A stretch of DNA of 64,000 nucleotides, from contig NZ_LQIU01000002.1 of NCBI RefSeq assembly GCF_001499995.1, positions 96,564-160,563 on the forward strand. The letters are read 5' to 3'. The first letter of the stretch is position 1. The number at the start of each line of letters is the position of its first letter. Positions 50,901 to 59,646 of this stretch are shown here, in pieces. A model generated the notes under the pieces. It saw only the letters and a program-made list of their open reading frames with translations. It was not told the origin of the DNA and did no database searches. This DNA comes from Mycobacterium sp. IS-1496. GTDB taxonomy: Bacteria; Actinomycetota; Actinomycetes; Mycobacteriales; Mycobacteriaceae. Position numbers and translations under genes: made by a program.

Positions 50901-53897
50901 CAGGTCCGCGCCTGCACCCGCGCCGCCCACCCAGGACTCGAGGGTGCTGCGGTGCGCTCGTCCGTCGGCGTCGGCCGCCTCGACGACCACCGTCCACCGG
51001 CCGGGTGTAAGGCCTTCGAGCGACACGCCCACCGCGTCGGTCCCGCTCAGAGTCTTCCGCTCGACTGTCTCGGCGGCCACCTCGCGCCACTGCCCGGCCA
51101 CCTGGCGGTGCTCCCGGCGCTCGGCGCGCACGCTGACGGGAATCCCCGGCAGCGCAGCGCCGTCGAGGTCCACGACGACCGTCTCGATCTCGAGAGGGCG
51201 GTCGCCCGTGACGAACGAGCGTTCCGACCGCAGCCCGACGCACAGCGTCGATGGGTGGACCACGACCGACGCCGATGCCGTCCACGCCTGGCGGTTGACG
51301 TCCTGGACTGTCGCTTCGGCCGACACCGACCAGGCGCGGGGCTCGGGGCCGGGCGCCGTGGAGATCTCGAGGTGGTGGCTGCCGTCGTCGCCGGTCAACC
51401 CCTGGAACCAGGCGCTGACCTCCTCGCTGTCGTCGTCCCATGCATCCCACCGCCACCAGGGCGCCGCGCTGCCGAACGTGAAGCGGTCCCAACCGGGCGG
51501 GCTGTACCGCGCAGGCGTCGCGGTGACCGACCAGTTGACCGGCGCGGCACACAGCGGGCCGCCCGCGTAATAGGCGGCCCGCGTTGATGCCGTGACCGTT
51601 TCGCCGGCGATGGCCCGGTCCGGCGCGATGGACGCGCTGACCTCGTACTCGGGGCGCCGGAACTCAGCGATCCTGAATTCGTGGCGCCAGAACCACGTTT
51701 CGCGGGCGTCCAGTTCCACCCGCGCCTGTCCGAGGTTCACCGTCTCGGGCAGGCCGATGGTGATGTCGAACCCGCCCAGCCCGTCGAGATGCGCTGAGCC
51801 CGAATCGATCTCGTTGTGCGACGCATCCCAGGCCGTCCAGGTGACCTCCTCGAGTCGACCCGGAGCCGGCGCGACGTCTCCAGTCGGTCCGCCGGTGAGC
51901 GTGCGAAGCCAACCCTTCAGGCGCACCTGCTCACCGGGGCGGTAGAGCCCGCGATCGTCGAACACGAGCCAGGCCGCGCGGTCGCTGAGGTCACCGCGTT
52001 GCCAGCCGCCCCGCCACCCGCCCGACGGCAGCAACGCCAGGTCTCGACCCAGCCGCACGGCCAGCACCGGCTCCGGCAGGTCGGACAGTAGTAGCGCACA
52101 GGTGCCGTCCTGCCCGCTCACCGCCGAGGCGGCACCGAGCGTCACCGTCGCACCACTAACTGGTGTGCCGGTCGCGAGATCCGTGACCCACGCCCGCAGC
52201 GTGGTCGCATCCACGAGCGAGTCCACGCCGAGACGCGTTGCCTGGACCCAGGACGCGGCAGTCAGCCGCCGCCGATCCTGCTTGGCCATTCGGTCCTTCG
52301 GCTCGACGGATACGACGAATTGCCCGAGCCCGTCGTCGAGCCAGGGGGTCAGGTCGACCTCCACGTCGGACCATGCCCGCCGGCCGCCGGGCACCTTCAG
52401 CACGAGCTCTGCGACCCGCTCACCCGGCAGCTTGAGATCGTCACCGGACCAGCGCTTCTGCCACGCCGGCCAGTCGCGCGGCCCGACCAGATGTACCCGC
52501 ACCCGGACCCGGTCGAGGCCGATGGTGCGCACCGCGAGCACCGGGGCGCCCGCCGGATCCAGGATCACATGATCGCCGCCGAGGATCGCCAGCCGCGGCT
52601 CCGGCGCCCCGACATCCACCGGCACCGGGTTCGACGGCTCGAGCGTTTGGCCGAACACGTCGCGCAGCGCCGGGTCCAGCGTGACGTGGTAGCGCTGCCC
52701 GGCCAGCGACGCCGCAGCCACGAGGACGTACGACCCGGAGACCGACGCCACGAGCCGCTCGACCGGCGGCTCGACGCTGACCATCGCCTCCTCGAACGAC
52801 GCGGGGTCCACTTCGTTGCTGAGCGCGATGTGCCAGGTGGCGCCCGGTACAGAGTTCCGGCCACGCCAGCCCGACTCCAGGCCGTGCACACGGAACGGCT
52901 CGGGTGTGGCGAAGTCCCAAGTGACCGCCGACGTTGTGGTCGCCGGTCCTTCGAGTGACCGCAGGCCCGCTTGGAGCGTCACTGTGCAGGTCGTGTCGAG
53001 CGGGAACGACGCCAGCGGGCGCAAGGCAACCATGCGCCCCTCCGGCACCCCGGCCGCCCGCCTGGCCGCGACGGCATCCGCGGCGAGCTCGTCGGCAGTG
53101 GCAGCACGGAAGGCCGTCTCGTGTTCCCCGGCTGTGACCGTGGTCCGCGCGAGGACTGCCTCCGCGTCCACCGGCTGGTCGAACACGAGCAGCACGACGC
53201 CGTCGGGTCTTACGTCGCGTCCCTCGGGATGGCGGGCAACGAGCCGAGGCGCGGGTGTTGCGAAGTCGAATGCGACGTCCTGCTCGAGCGCCGCACCCGC
53301 GGCGGCCTTGGTCCCGGCCGGAATCTCGACCCGGTAGGCCGTCGCCATGGGCATGCGCTCGTGCTGAGGCACGAAGACGAGGGTCCGGGGGTCCATCCAG
53401 CGCCACTCGCCCGGCGGCTGCGGGTCCAGCCGTACGGGCGGCTCCACCACCACCGCGGCATCAACGCTGTCGAGGGCGACCATCGGCGCGGAGAACGTAA
53501 TCGAGACCCCTTGAGCGAGTTCGACTTCGCCTGCGGGTTGATACCGCACGACCTCCAGTGCGGGTGGGACGACCGCCGGTCGCTGCTGATCACCCTCCGC
53601 GCCGGCAGGTGGCGGGAATGGCACTTCGGCGACATGGCCGGGCCTCGGGCGCGGCTGTGACGCCTCGCGCAGGGTGAACCCGGATTCCGAAGTTGCGGGC
53701 GGCTCCGGCGGAGCCGGCAGGCGCGCGAGCAGACGGGCGGTGGCGGCGTCATCGAGGGTTCGTGCCTCGGGGCGCGCGATGATCTCGGCCTCTGTCCGGC
53801 TGGACGATGGGCTGCCCTCAGCCAGCTCGAGAATGAGCGGCGTATTAGCCTCAGGTTCGATCGGATCCGGCGTCACCGCGCCAACCCCCTTGCCCAT
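47988..53897 (-). CDS. Bacterial alpha-2-macroglobulin-like protein, 1969 residues
   Basis: This very large protein has the bacterial A2M domain order. Repeated macroglobulin (MG) domains include a Big/MG region with YRVEIPAGTKA and AWLVFDDRGLYRPGEQVRLKG (MG2). A bait-like region with PVSGATVTLG and the A2M block TDANGRAAVPVTVPDNLTRYR follow. YPFDCAEQLASR carries a CxEQ thioester with Cys near residue 1456, followed by the alpha/alpha-toroid. In other bacteria such proteins trap proteases in the periplasm. Here the N-terminus is Pro/Glu-rich, with no visible signal peptide or lipobox, and no PbpC-type partner is nearby. The gene may have a missed upstream start, or the protein may be cytosolic. 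Confidence 0.85.
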   Translation of the reverse strand: MGKGVGAVTPDPIEPEANTPLILELAEGSPSSSRTEAEIIARPEARTLDDAATARLLARLPAPPEPPATSESGFTLREASQPRPRPGHVAEVPFPPPAGAEGDQQRPAVVPPALEVVRYQPAGEVELAQGVSITFSAPMVALDSVDAAVVVEPPVRLDPQPPGEWRWMDPRTLVFVPQHERMPMATAYRVEIPAGTKAAAGAALEQDVAFDFATPAPRLVARHPEGRDVRPDGVVLLVFDQPVDAEAVLARTTVTAGEHETAFRAATADELAADAVAARRAAGVPEGRMVALRPLASFPLDTTCTVTLQAGLRSLEGPATTTSAVTWDFATPEPFRVHGLESGWRGRNSVPGATWHIALSNEVDPASFEEAMVSVEPPVERLVASVSGSYVLVAAASLAGQRYHVTLDPALRDVFGQTLEPSNPVPVDVGAPEPRLAILGGDHVILDPAGAPVLAVRTIGLDRVRVRVHLVGPRDWPAWQKRWSGDDLKLPGERVAELVLKVPGGRRAWSDVEVDLTPWLDDGLGQFVVSVEPKDRMAKQDRRRLTAASWVQATRLGVDSLVDATTLRAWVTDLATGTPVSGATVTLGAASAVSGQDGTCALLLSDLPEPVLAVRLGRDLALLPSGGWRGGWQRGDLSDRAAWLVFDDRGLYRPGEQVRLKGWLRTLTGGPTGDVAPAPGRLEEVTWTAWDASHNEIDSGSAHLDGLGGFDITIGLPETVNLGQARVELDARETWFWRHEFRIAEFRRPEYEVSASIAPDRAIAGETVTASTRAAYYAGGPLCAAPVNWSVTATPARYSPPGWDRFTFGSAAPWWRWDAWDDDSEEVSAWFQGLTGDDGSHHLEISTAPGPEPRAWSVSAEATVQDVNRQAWTASASVVVHPSTLCVGLRSERSFVTGDRPLEIETVVVDLDGAALPGIPVSVRAERREHRQVAGQWREVAAETVERKTLSGTDAVGVSLEGLTPGRWTVVVEAADADGRAHRSTLESWVGGAGAGADLQVKGDELQLIPHRPAYMPGDVAEVLLLAPFTPAYGQVLLERDGVVRTEPLHVTDSFHTLRIPVEDAFTPGVDVHILLTGAVARSDAPAGVTRPAFASGSVHLSVPPVSRTLAVAITPRSPGLRPGEETVLDLAVTGADGAPVAGAGATVIVVDESVLAVAGYTNPNPLGVFYPGRDAGVETTRSRPRVLLARPDTLALTEESEPDLALEDGPPTGAVMPSPMALAMADRGAAVSPPIRARTDFSALALFAAAVTTDANGRAAVPVTVPDNLTRYRVLAVATDGVARFGVGESSLTARLPLMIRPSAPRFLAWGDTFELPVVVQNQADVPLEVDVAVRASNAALTAGGGRRLVVPGNDRAEVRFPATTDAVGQARFQVAAAAGPDADAATVTLPVRSPATTEAYALHGVLDEAALEQPIRAPAGAVPSFGGLEVTTSSTGVAALADAVAYLVAYPFDCAEQLASRVLAIAALSDVLAAFGTEGQASPAELEAAVRRDIKVLTARQGADGGFGWWRPTEESWPYISVHVGNALARARAKGFEVPEPVSTALLGYLRTIGRRFPRDYPANARAVIEAYAISVRAALGDPDPASARQLVVAHSVPGQRADGALSVEGLAWLLPVLAADPDSHHETREVRRELANRVVETPGAASVAVRYEDGAHLLLASDRRADAVVLEALIADQPDSDLIPKLVAGLLGHRTAGRWATTQENSFVLLALGRYFDTYEAVTPDITARLWLGEDFAGEQAFQGRSADRRHLVVPMATLSTGMGARDVLLAKDGPGRLYYRLGMRYAPADLALEPLDRGFEVSRTYEALDDPADVHRDDDGTWHIRAGARIRVSLLMTARARRYHVALVDPLPAGLEPLDPSLATTARDAAPDGSEVGVIGGPGLGGPGRGAGHWWWWSRPWFDHENLRDDRAEAFTSLLWEGSYRYRYTARATTPGTFTAGPPKAEEMYSPEVFGRGATDRVVIE

Positions 53898-54267
53898 GTC
53901 GTTCCGCTCTCGACGAGGAAACTGCCCCCTGTTTGACTGGCCGAGGTCTTCAAGAGTGGATCAGCGCCCATTGGTCGGGAAGCTTAAGCACTAGCACCGA
54001 CACGGTCGAAGGTCCGATCGCCGCCGAGGCCCGAGCGCGATGGAGACCATCGTGCAGCGAGTCGTCGACCGCGGCGAACCGTCGACGGTGCCGCTCACCC
54101 GCGCCGTCTCGCCCGGTCGATGCGGTACGCCATGGACGGCTGATGACGATGTCCACGGTGCCGGCTGAGGCGATCCGCGCGATCGTCGGCGGCATCTTCT
54201 GCCGACGGCGACGTCGTCTCGACCAGGATATTTCAGCCGCGCAAACGCGACGATTAGGGTGTCCGGC
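53898..54267. promoter_or_regulatory. 370-base divergent intergenic region, A2M-like gene / trpB2
   Basis: Open frames here look like chance frames, with no ribosome-binding site and no recognisable protein. Promoters for both divergent genes must lie here. I see no clear palindrome. Confidence 0.35.
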
Positions 54268-55569
54268 ATGACCGAACAGCTCGACGCCACCCATCCGGAC
54301 CTCGTCACCGTCGAGGTGCCGACGCACTGGTACAACCTGGCGGCTGAGCTTAACGAGCCGATCCCGCCGCACCTGCACCCCGCCACCTTGGAACCGGTCG
54401 GCCCGAATGACCTCGCGCCGTTGTTCGCCAGCGGGTTGATCGCGCAGGAGGTGGCCACCGAGACCTACATCGAGATCCCGCAAGAGGTGCGGGAGATCTA
54501 CACGATGTGGCGTCCGTCGCCGCTGATCCGTGCCCGGCGCTTCGAGAAGGCCCTGAACACCGGAGCCCATATTTACGTCAAGTACGAGGGCGTGAGCCCG
54601 GTGGGTAGCCACAAGACCAACTCGGCGGTGGCGCAGGCCTACTACAACTCCATCGACGGTGTGCGGAAGTTGACGACCGAGACCGGCGCCGGGCAATGGG
54701 GGAGTGCGCTGTCCTTCGCGGGGGCGCAATTCGGCCTGGAGGTCGAGGTATGGCAAGTCCGTGCCTCGTACGAGTCCAAGCCCTATCGCGGACACCTGAT
54801 GCGCACCTACGGCGGCACGGTGCACTCGAGCCCGTCGACGCTCACCGAAGCCGGGCGGGCCATCCTGGCCAAGAATCCGAACACTACCGGCAGCCTCGGC
54901 ATGGCGGTCAGTGAGGCGGTCGAGGTTGCCGCGGCGGACCCGGAGGCCCGCTACGCGCTGGGTAGCGTGCTCAACCACGTGGTGCTCCATCAGACTGTCA
55001 TCGGCCAGGAGGCCGTCGCGCAGCTGGCGCTGGTGGAGGCCGACGGCGCCGATGTCGTATTTGGGTGCGCCGGAGGCGGTTCCAATCTCGCCGGGCTGTC
55101 GTTCCCGTTCCTGCGAGAAATGATTCACGGTCGGTCGAACCCGCGGATCGTGGCCGCCGAGCCGTCTGCGTGCCCGTCGATCACCGAGGGCGAGTACCGC
55201 TACGACCATGGCGACGTGGCCGGGCTGACCCCGCTGCTCAAGATGCACACGCTGGGCATGGATTTCGTGCCCGACCCGATCCACGCCGGCGGACTGCGCT
55301 ACCACGGGATGGCGCCGGCGCTCAGCCACACCGTCGAGCTGGGTCTGGTTGAGGGCGTGGCGGTCTCGCAGCCCGATGCATTCGCTGCCGGTGTGCAGTT
55401 CGCCCGCACGCAGGGGATCGTGCCGGCACCGGAGTCGACGCACGCCATCGCGGCGGCGGCCAAGTATGTCGCGGACGATCCGCGGGAGCAGGTGGTGGTC
55501 ATCGGGTTGTCCGGGCACGGTCAGCTCGATCTGCCGGCCTACGCGGAGTACCTGGACGGCAAGTTTTGA
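54268..55569 (+). CDS. trpB2: TrpB2-type pyridoxal-phosphate tryptophan synthase beta chain
   Basis: This 433-residue PLP enzyme of the TrpB2 subgroup has the PLP Lys in VGSHKTNSAVAQAYYN, ETGAGQWGSALSFAG, and the phosphate-binding glycine loop GCAGGGSNLAG. Its long N-terminus PTHWYNLAAELNEPIPPHLHP is the mark of TrpB2 as opposed to TrpB1. It condenses indole and serine to tryptophan, often working without TrpA or salvaging free indole. No trpA or other tryptophan gene is nearby. ATG 54268 has AGGG at eight bases; GTG 54259 would add three residues. Confidence 0.9.
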   Translation: MTEQLDATHPDLVTVEVPTHWYNLAAELNEPIPPHLHPATLEPVGPNDLAPLFASGLIAQEVATETYIEIPQEVREIYTMWRPSPLIRARRFEKALNTGAHIYVKYEGVSPVGSHKTNSAVAQAYYNSIDGVRKLTTETGAGQWGSALSFAGAQFGLEVEVWQVRASYESKPYRGHLMRTYGGTVHSSPSTLTEAGRAILAKNPNTTGSLGMAVSEAVEVAAADPEARYALGSVLNHVVLHQTVIGQEAVAQLALVEADGADVVFGCAGGGSNLAGLSFPFLREMIHGRSNPRIVAAEPSACPSITEGEYRYDHGDVAGLTPLLKMHTLGMDFVPDPIHAGGLRYHGMAPALSHTVELGLVEGVAVSQPDAFAAGVQFARTQGIVPAPESTHAIAAAAKYVADDPREQVVVIGLSGHGQLDLPAYAEYLDGKF

Positions 55570-55631
55570 GCAGGCGGTTTGTGGGCGCGACTATCCTCAA
55601 CACCAGGCATTTGTCGAGGAGGTGAGCCCCC

Positions 55632-56171
55632 GTGTTCCGTCTGCGGTCGCGCGACCAGTCGATCGAGGCGACCCTCAAGCAGATTGAACACCGGGTACTC
55701 GACGACGTCTATCTGCCCATCTGGGCACGGCGCGTGGCATGGGCGGCGACCGCGGTGCTGATCATCACCGGCATCACCGCATGGGTGGTAGGCGAGGGTT
55801 TACCGCTGGGCGCATCCGCGCTGGGCGCCGGCGCCGCGATCTGTTCGGTCGTCACGCTGCGGCGCCGCCGGTTCCGGTGGTCCGTCGCGGCAGCCTCCCT
55901 GTCCGGGGTGTCGACCGTCGCCGGCGTCGGCGCGTTCTGGTGGTCCCGTACCAGCTCGGCGGACGCGCTCCTGGCGACCTCGGCCGGTGTGTCCGCGGTG
56001 GCCGCGGCGGCGCTCACGGCGGTGTGGGTCGCGGTGGCGATCACCCCGGTGAAGGATTCGCACCCGCACATGCGGCAGCCATCGAAACGCAAATGGGGTG
56101 TCCGCGAGAGCGGCGCCACGATCACCTGGCCGCCGCCATGCGCGGGTCCGCACCGTCTCGACCGGGAGTAG
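55632..56171 (+). CDS. Membrane protein of unknown function
   Basis: This 179-residue protein has an N-terminal amphipathic part (RSRDQSIEATLKQIEHRVLDD). Four hydrophobic segments follow (AATAVLIITGITAWVVG; GASALGAGAAICSVVTL; a third near SVAAASLSGVSTVAGVGAFW; a fourth near VSAVAAAALTAVWVAVAIT) and then a basic tail. GTG 55632 is preceded by GAGGAGGTGAG. It follows trpB2 by 62 bases on the same strand and could be co-transcribed. No family recognised. Confidence 0.55.
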   Translation: MFRLRSRDQSIEATLKQIEHRVLDDVYLPIWARRVAWAATAVLIITGITAWVVGEGLPLGASALGAGAAICSVVTLRRRRFRWSVAAASLSGVSTVAGVGAFWWSRTSSADALLATSAGVSAVAAAALTAVWVAVAITPVKDSHPHMRQPSKRKWGVRESGATITWPPPCAGPHRLDRE

Positions 56172-56775
56172 CTCGAACCATCAATGCCTCGTCTCTCGAC
56201 GATGACCATTTCATCACGTGATGGAATGGTCCCGGGTCGCGAAACAATCTGTGCAGCAGCGGTATTCACCGACCGGGTCGCGACCAGCCATTACGTCACT
56301 GTGACGTTGTTGGGAGACTGCAGCCGGTGGTGGCGGGGCTGTAGCCGAAGCGCATGTCTGAAAACACGTCCGGGCGTATCGGCCGCCGCAGACGAAAAGC
56401 CGGTACTTGGATGGCGGCGCCACCGAGGGACTCAGGGCGGCACGCCGACGACGTTGGTTGGAAACGCGCACATAGCGGACGAGGGGCGAATCCGGGCCAT
56501 CCGGGCCGCGGTCCAATCACCCAGGTCACCCAACTACCGATAAGCCACATTATGTCAACTAAACTACGCCGTGTTCATCTGGCGAATATGTGGCACCCGA
56601 ACTGCCCTCCGTGGCCCAAGCGGGGTCGGGAGAATACGACCTCACCTACGGCTTCGGCCTAGTTTGGTCAAATATTCCCGACGGCAATGGTTTACGGAGG
56701 ATCTCGTTCGGTACGCCGTGGTTTGATTCTGGACTGCAGTGCGCACATCCATAGGCTATCGAGGCGGTCCGACGC
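56172..56775. other. 604-base region without recognised gene
   Basis: Open frames in this stretch have no recognisable protein and no good ribosome-binding site. The DNA around 56560-56700 is AT-richer than the flanks. It separates housekeeping-like genes from the toxin-antitoxin part of the window and may be decayed mobile DNA, but no transposase or terminal repeats can be seen. Confidence 0.35.
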
Positions 56776-57087
56776 TCATAGATCGAGGACGATGCGCAGT
56801 GCCGCATCAACGCGGCGCATCTCATCGAAGCTTAGGAACCCGACGCTCTTGCCGAGTCGGCCCGGGTCGACTGCGGCGGCCTGTTCGGCAAGCACGCGGG
56901 TGTTCACGCCGCCGATTTCAACTTCGGGACGAAAGGTGGCGGCACGAGCCGACGTGGATGTTGGTGCAACCAGCCACGTAGACAGGGGTAGGTGATCTGG
57001 CTGGACTACTACAGCGTAGCGGGAACCGGACTGCTCGTGACCGCGACTCCCCCGCGGGGCATGTAACTGAAAGACCTCACCACGCAC
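56776..57087 (-). CDS. mazF: MazF/PemK-type endoribonuclease toxin
   Basis: From GTG 57087 this 103-residue toxin has the MazF fold markers: GEVFQLHAP at the start, SRYAVVVQPDHL, STWLVAPTSTSAR, and an AEQAAAVDPGRLGKSVGFLS block with a C-terminal helix FDEMRRVDAALRIVL. MazF toxins cut mRNA at short sequences. The frame is open upstream of 57087, but that part is a shadow of the antitoxin gene. The start overlaps the antitoxin by 11 bases, which couples their translation. Confidence 0.85.
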   Translation of the reverse strand: MRGEVFQLHAPRGSRGHEQSGSRYAVVVQPDHLPLSTWLVAPTSTSARAATFRPEVEIGGVNTRVLAEQAAAVDPGRLGKSVGFLSFDEMRRVDAALRIVLDL

Positions 57088-57310
57088 GCAGCGTCTCCAT
57101 GTCGCGCAGCACCTGCATGGCCTCAACGCGGTCGGATTCGTCTTCGGCAAGCCTTTCCGCCTCGGCGCGAATCGCCGCGCCGGCCTTCCGTCGTGCGGCG
57201 TCGATAAGTGCAGATCGAACGGCCGCAGATACCGCCGTGCCGTCTTTGGTCAAGACCTCCAGCGCTCTCAATGTGTCTTCGTCGGGTCGGAATGTGATCG
57301 TGTCGGCCAT
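57077..57310 (-). CDS. mazE: MazE-type antitoxin
   Basis: This 77-residue protein is the partner of the MazF toxin. An N-terminal ribbon-helix-helix-like part (ADTITFRPDEDTLRALEVL then GTAVSAAVRSALIDAARR) is followed by an acidic, charged C-terminal segment (AEAERLAEDESDRVEAM) that would wrap around the toxin. ATG 57310 is the start and it is first in the pair, the usual antitoxin-toxin order. Confidence 0.83.
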   Translation of the reverse strand: MADTITFRPDEDTLRALEVLTKDGTAVSAAVRSALIDAARRKAGAAIRAEAERLAEDESDRVEAMQVLRDMETLRAW

Positions 57311-57902
57311 GGCAACATTGTACGACGGTTTGTAAGACAGCGAGGGTGCTACGCGAGCCTGCTCTCGTTAGGCGGCGGCAACTTCACAGCGACTACCCGC
57401 CGATAGCCCCCTATGGCTCTGCAGCAAACTCGCTCGTCCCTACGGAATTGCGGCGCCGCTCAGCCCAGCAGGAATACGGCGGGATCGATTACGGCGGTTA
57501 CCAGTGAACTACTGCATATTGCATCGGATTGATCATCGCCCGGATTCATCCATTCGTGCCGGCCGGCTACCACTCCTCCCATCGTCTTCGGTTGCCGTGC
57601 AGGGCTTTACGCTCGCCGCTATTTGCGGCATGGGCCTGCGCGCTATGGCCATGACCGAACATCGTGTCGGCCCAGCGCAGGAGTCTGTCGATTCGCGCCG
57701 TTCCCGGCGAGCGACCGATCTAGGGGCAGCAGTTCGGGTCAGTCACCTCGCACAGTGCTTGCACCCCTCTGGGTGCGCGTGACGGGACATGATCACGCCC
57801 GCGGCGCTCGATCTGCTCGGCAACTACCCACCGGCGGTGGTCGGGCCCAAAATCGCGCTATTAGCGCTAGCGCATTTAGCGTTATTCTGCTAATTTCTAT
57901 GC
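57311..57902. promoter_or_regulatory. 592-base divergent region between two toxin-antitoxin pairs
   Basis: No convincing gene is present. GCACCC at 57761-57766 and GGGTGC at 57771-57776 form a perfect 6-bp hairpin with a four-base loop. Just before the Phd-type antitoxin, the palindrome TAGCGCTA (57862-57869) and a TTTAGCG copy (57875-57881) form a repeat-rich block (57853-57895). This is the probable operator bound by the antitoxin-toxin complex. Confidence 0.5.
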
Positions 57903-58142
57903 GTGGACACGACCGTGACGAGCACGGAGGCCAAGAATCGGCTCAATGCCCTGCTCGCCGAAGTCCAACGGACAGGCAAGGCTGTGACGATCACGAATCA
58001 CGGTCGCCCCGTCGCCAAGCTGGTGCCTGTCGAGCCGGTGCCGCGAAAGTTCGGGCAGTTGCCAAACCTGCTGGTGCCCGGGGATTTTGACGAGCCACTG
58101 CCCGATTCCGAACTGGCTCGCTGGGAGAGCGATCAATCGTGA
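57903..58142 (+). CDS. Phd/YefM-type antitoxin
   Basis: This 79-residue antitoxin has VTSTEAKNRLNALLAEVQRTG followed by KAVTITNHGRPVAKLVPV, the standard DNA-binding N-terminus of the Phd/YefM family. A short C-terminal tail that neutralises the toxin follows. It is GTG-started at 57903 and overlaps the toxin gene by 4 bases (GTGA). The repeat block upstream is its likely operator. Confidence 0.88.
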   Translation: MDTTVTSTEAKNRLNALLAEVQRTGKAVTITNHGRPVAKLVPVEPVPRKFGQLPNLLVPGDFDEPLPDSELARWESDQS

Positions 58143-58528
58143 ACGTGCTGCTGGACACCCACACACTTCTATGGCTGGCGAGCAGTCCGGCCGATCTGGA
58201 CGCCTCGGCGCTGGCAATTATCGCCGACGCGAACAGCAACGTGTGGGTGACCGCCGCCTCCGCGTGGGAGATCGCCATCAAGACTCGACTCGGGCGCCTT
58301 GACGGTGAGGCACTCCTGTCGGCCTGGGCCGACATCATCTCTGACATGAGCACTACCGAATTGCCCATCGAGTCACCCGACGCGATCTTGGCCGGCCGTC
58401 TCCCTTGGGATCATAAGGATCCATTCGACCGCGTGATCGTCGCCCAGGCGCTGCGCCGCAATCTCACTATCGCGACACGCGATACGAAGATTCTCGACGC
58501 TGCCCTAGCCCCCACCCTGAGTATCTGA
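58139..58528 (+). CDS. vapC: PIN-domain (VapC-type) ribonuclease toxin
   Basis: This 129-residue PIN-domain protein has all acidic active-site positions visible: Asp in LLDTHTLLWL, Glu in SAWEIAIKTRLGRL, and Asp residues in HKDPFDRVIVAQAL and IATRDTKILDA. These bind magnesium and cut RNA. The LLDTHTLLW and LPWDHKDPFDR patterns belong to the PIN group usually paired with Phd-type antitoxins, as here. It is co-transcribed with the antitoxin. Confidence 0.88.
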   Translation: MNVLLDTHTLLWLASSPADLDASALAIIADANSNVWVTAASAWEIAIKTRLGRLDGEALLSAWADIISDMSTTELPIESPDAILAGRLPWDHKDPFDRVIVAQALRRNLTIATRDTKILDAALAPTLSI

Positions 58529-58863
58529 GTCATCCCCTAGCTGATTTGGGTATCGGAATCCTCTCTTCTGTACTCGGCGCCGCCGACCGCCTGTCCTCGG
58601 TGTCCCGGTACACGTGGCATCTCTCGCGTACGACACAGATGCCCGCGAAGTCATTGCAGACGCGATCGGCGTGCGGGATTGAGGTCAGATCCGATTACGG
58701 AGCGTGAAGTACAAACCACCCGGTATTACGGTCCGCCTCAACGGGGTCGATTTTCCAAGCGACTCTGCCGCACGCGATGTCAGCTGGTTGCGCGCTCGTG
58801 GCTGTGGCGCCAACCCCGCCCTGCGGCTCACCGATGCGGTGGCACGCTGTAGTCGCACCGCCG
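58529..58863. other. 335-base intergenic region without recognised gene
   Basis: It lies between the PIN toxin (+) and the convergent DUF4304-like gene (-). Short open frames on both strands look like chance frames. No hairpin or repeat stands out. Confidence 0.35.
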
Positions 58864-59547
58864 TCACGGAGGCGCAAACCCGCCACTGGCGGCAATCGGG
58901 TCGAGCAATCCACGTTTTCGCAGTTCCGGCGCCCAGCGTCCCGCAGCCGTGCTGATGTTGCGGCTGAAGATCGACCAGCGGTCTTGATGTCCGAAGCAAT
59001 CGTGCAGCGTTGTCACGTATTCGGCCAGTGTGTCGATGGCATTGATTGCAGCGAGATACCGGCAGGTCTTGTCGTATTCGATGAGCAAGTTGTTGTCGAC
59101 GGCGTATCGCACCAAGTGCTCTGTGGTGGCAATCTTTTCCATCTCGACCAGTACCTGGTCTAAGCCGTCGCAGAGCGCAGCGGCGAACTGCCGCATGTCG
59201 GTGCGATGGTCGAACCGCACCTCGTACGGCAGATCGGGCGCTAGATGTTCCCAACGACATTGCAGTAGTGAACCTTTGAGGGGATGCCTCGCTCGTTCGT
59301 ATCCAGGGCACGCGGCATCGACCTCCGCTGATCCGATGCCGACGTTGACGAAGAATCCATGCCACGACAAGGTGCCGTTGTGCCGGTCGGGCTGTAGGTG
59401 AATCACGTCGTAGAGCTGCCCGCGCTCCCGCTCGAACCTCGAATCGGATATGTCGAAGCCGCGTGCGCGCAGGAACGAACCGACATCGGCGGAAACCATC
59501 GCCGCGTAGGCCCGTTGTAGTGAATCGTTTACTGTCCCCTTGCCCAT
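58864..59547 (-). CDS. DUF4304-like protein
   Basis: This 227-residue protein of unknown function begins with a helical part (NDSLQRAYAAMVSADVGSFLRARGF). The following strand-rich segment has RFERERGQLYDVIHLQPDR then WHGFFVNVGIG, the layout I associate with DUF4304 proteins (long-range strand pattern 'GF...F.R......V..Q......F.VN.GI'). The C-terminal half is helical and carries a conserved-looking EYDKTCRYLAA. ATG 59547 is the start. It is close to the toxin-antitoxin pairs, but no link is known. Confidence 0.6.
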   Translation of the reverse strand: MGKGTVNDSLQRAYAAMVSADVGSFLRARGFDISDSRFERERGQLYDVIHLQPDRHNGTLSWHGFFVNVGIGSAEVDAACPGYERARHPLKGSLLQCRWEHLAPDLPYEVRFDHRTDMRQFAAALCDGLDQVLVEMEKIATTEHLVRYAVDNNLLIEYDKTCRYLAAINAIDTLAEYVTTLHDCFGHQDRWSIFSRNISTAAGRWAPELRKRGLLDPIAASGGFAPP

Positions 59548-59646
59548 GACCGAAGACTAAGTCGTCGGACACGTCCCTCCGTGCACCAATTTTCTTTGCA
59601 TCGCCCTGACACGACCCTGGCGCTCGCGCCGACATGCTCCCCGATG

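Noticed and set aside
49092..51587. An 831-codon open frame on the + strand opposite the A2M-like gene
   Set aside because: It is antisense to a clear protein with recognisable domains. Its own translation is Arg/His/Gly-rich without motifs, typical of a mirror frame in GC-rich DNA.
56660..56680. TCAAATATTCCCG, partly similar to the 14-bp palindromes near the start of the window
   Set aside because: Only the AT core matches and the right arm is wrong, so it is not counted as a fourth operator.
57311..57506. Short frame ending in GGIDYGGYQ, possibly a gene remnant
   Set aside because: It has no recognisable family and no start codon with a ribosome-binding site; too little to call.
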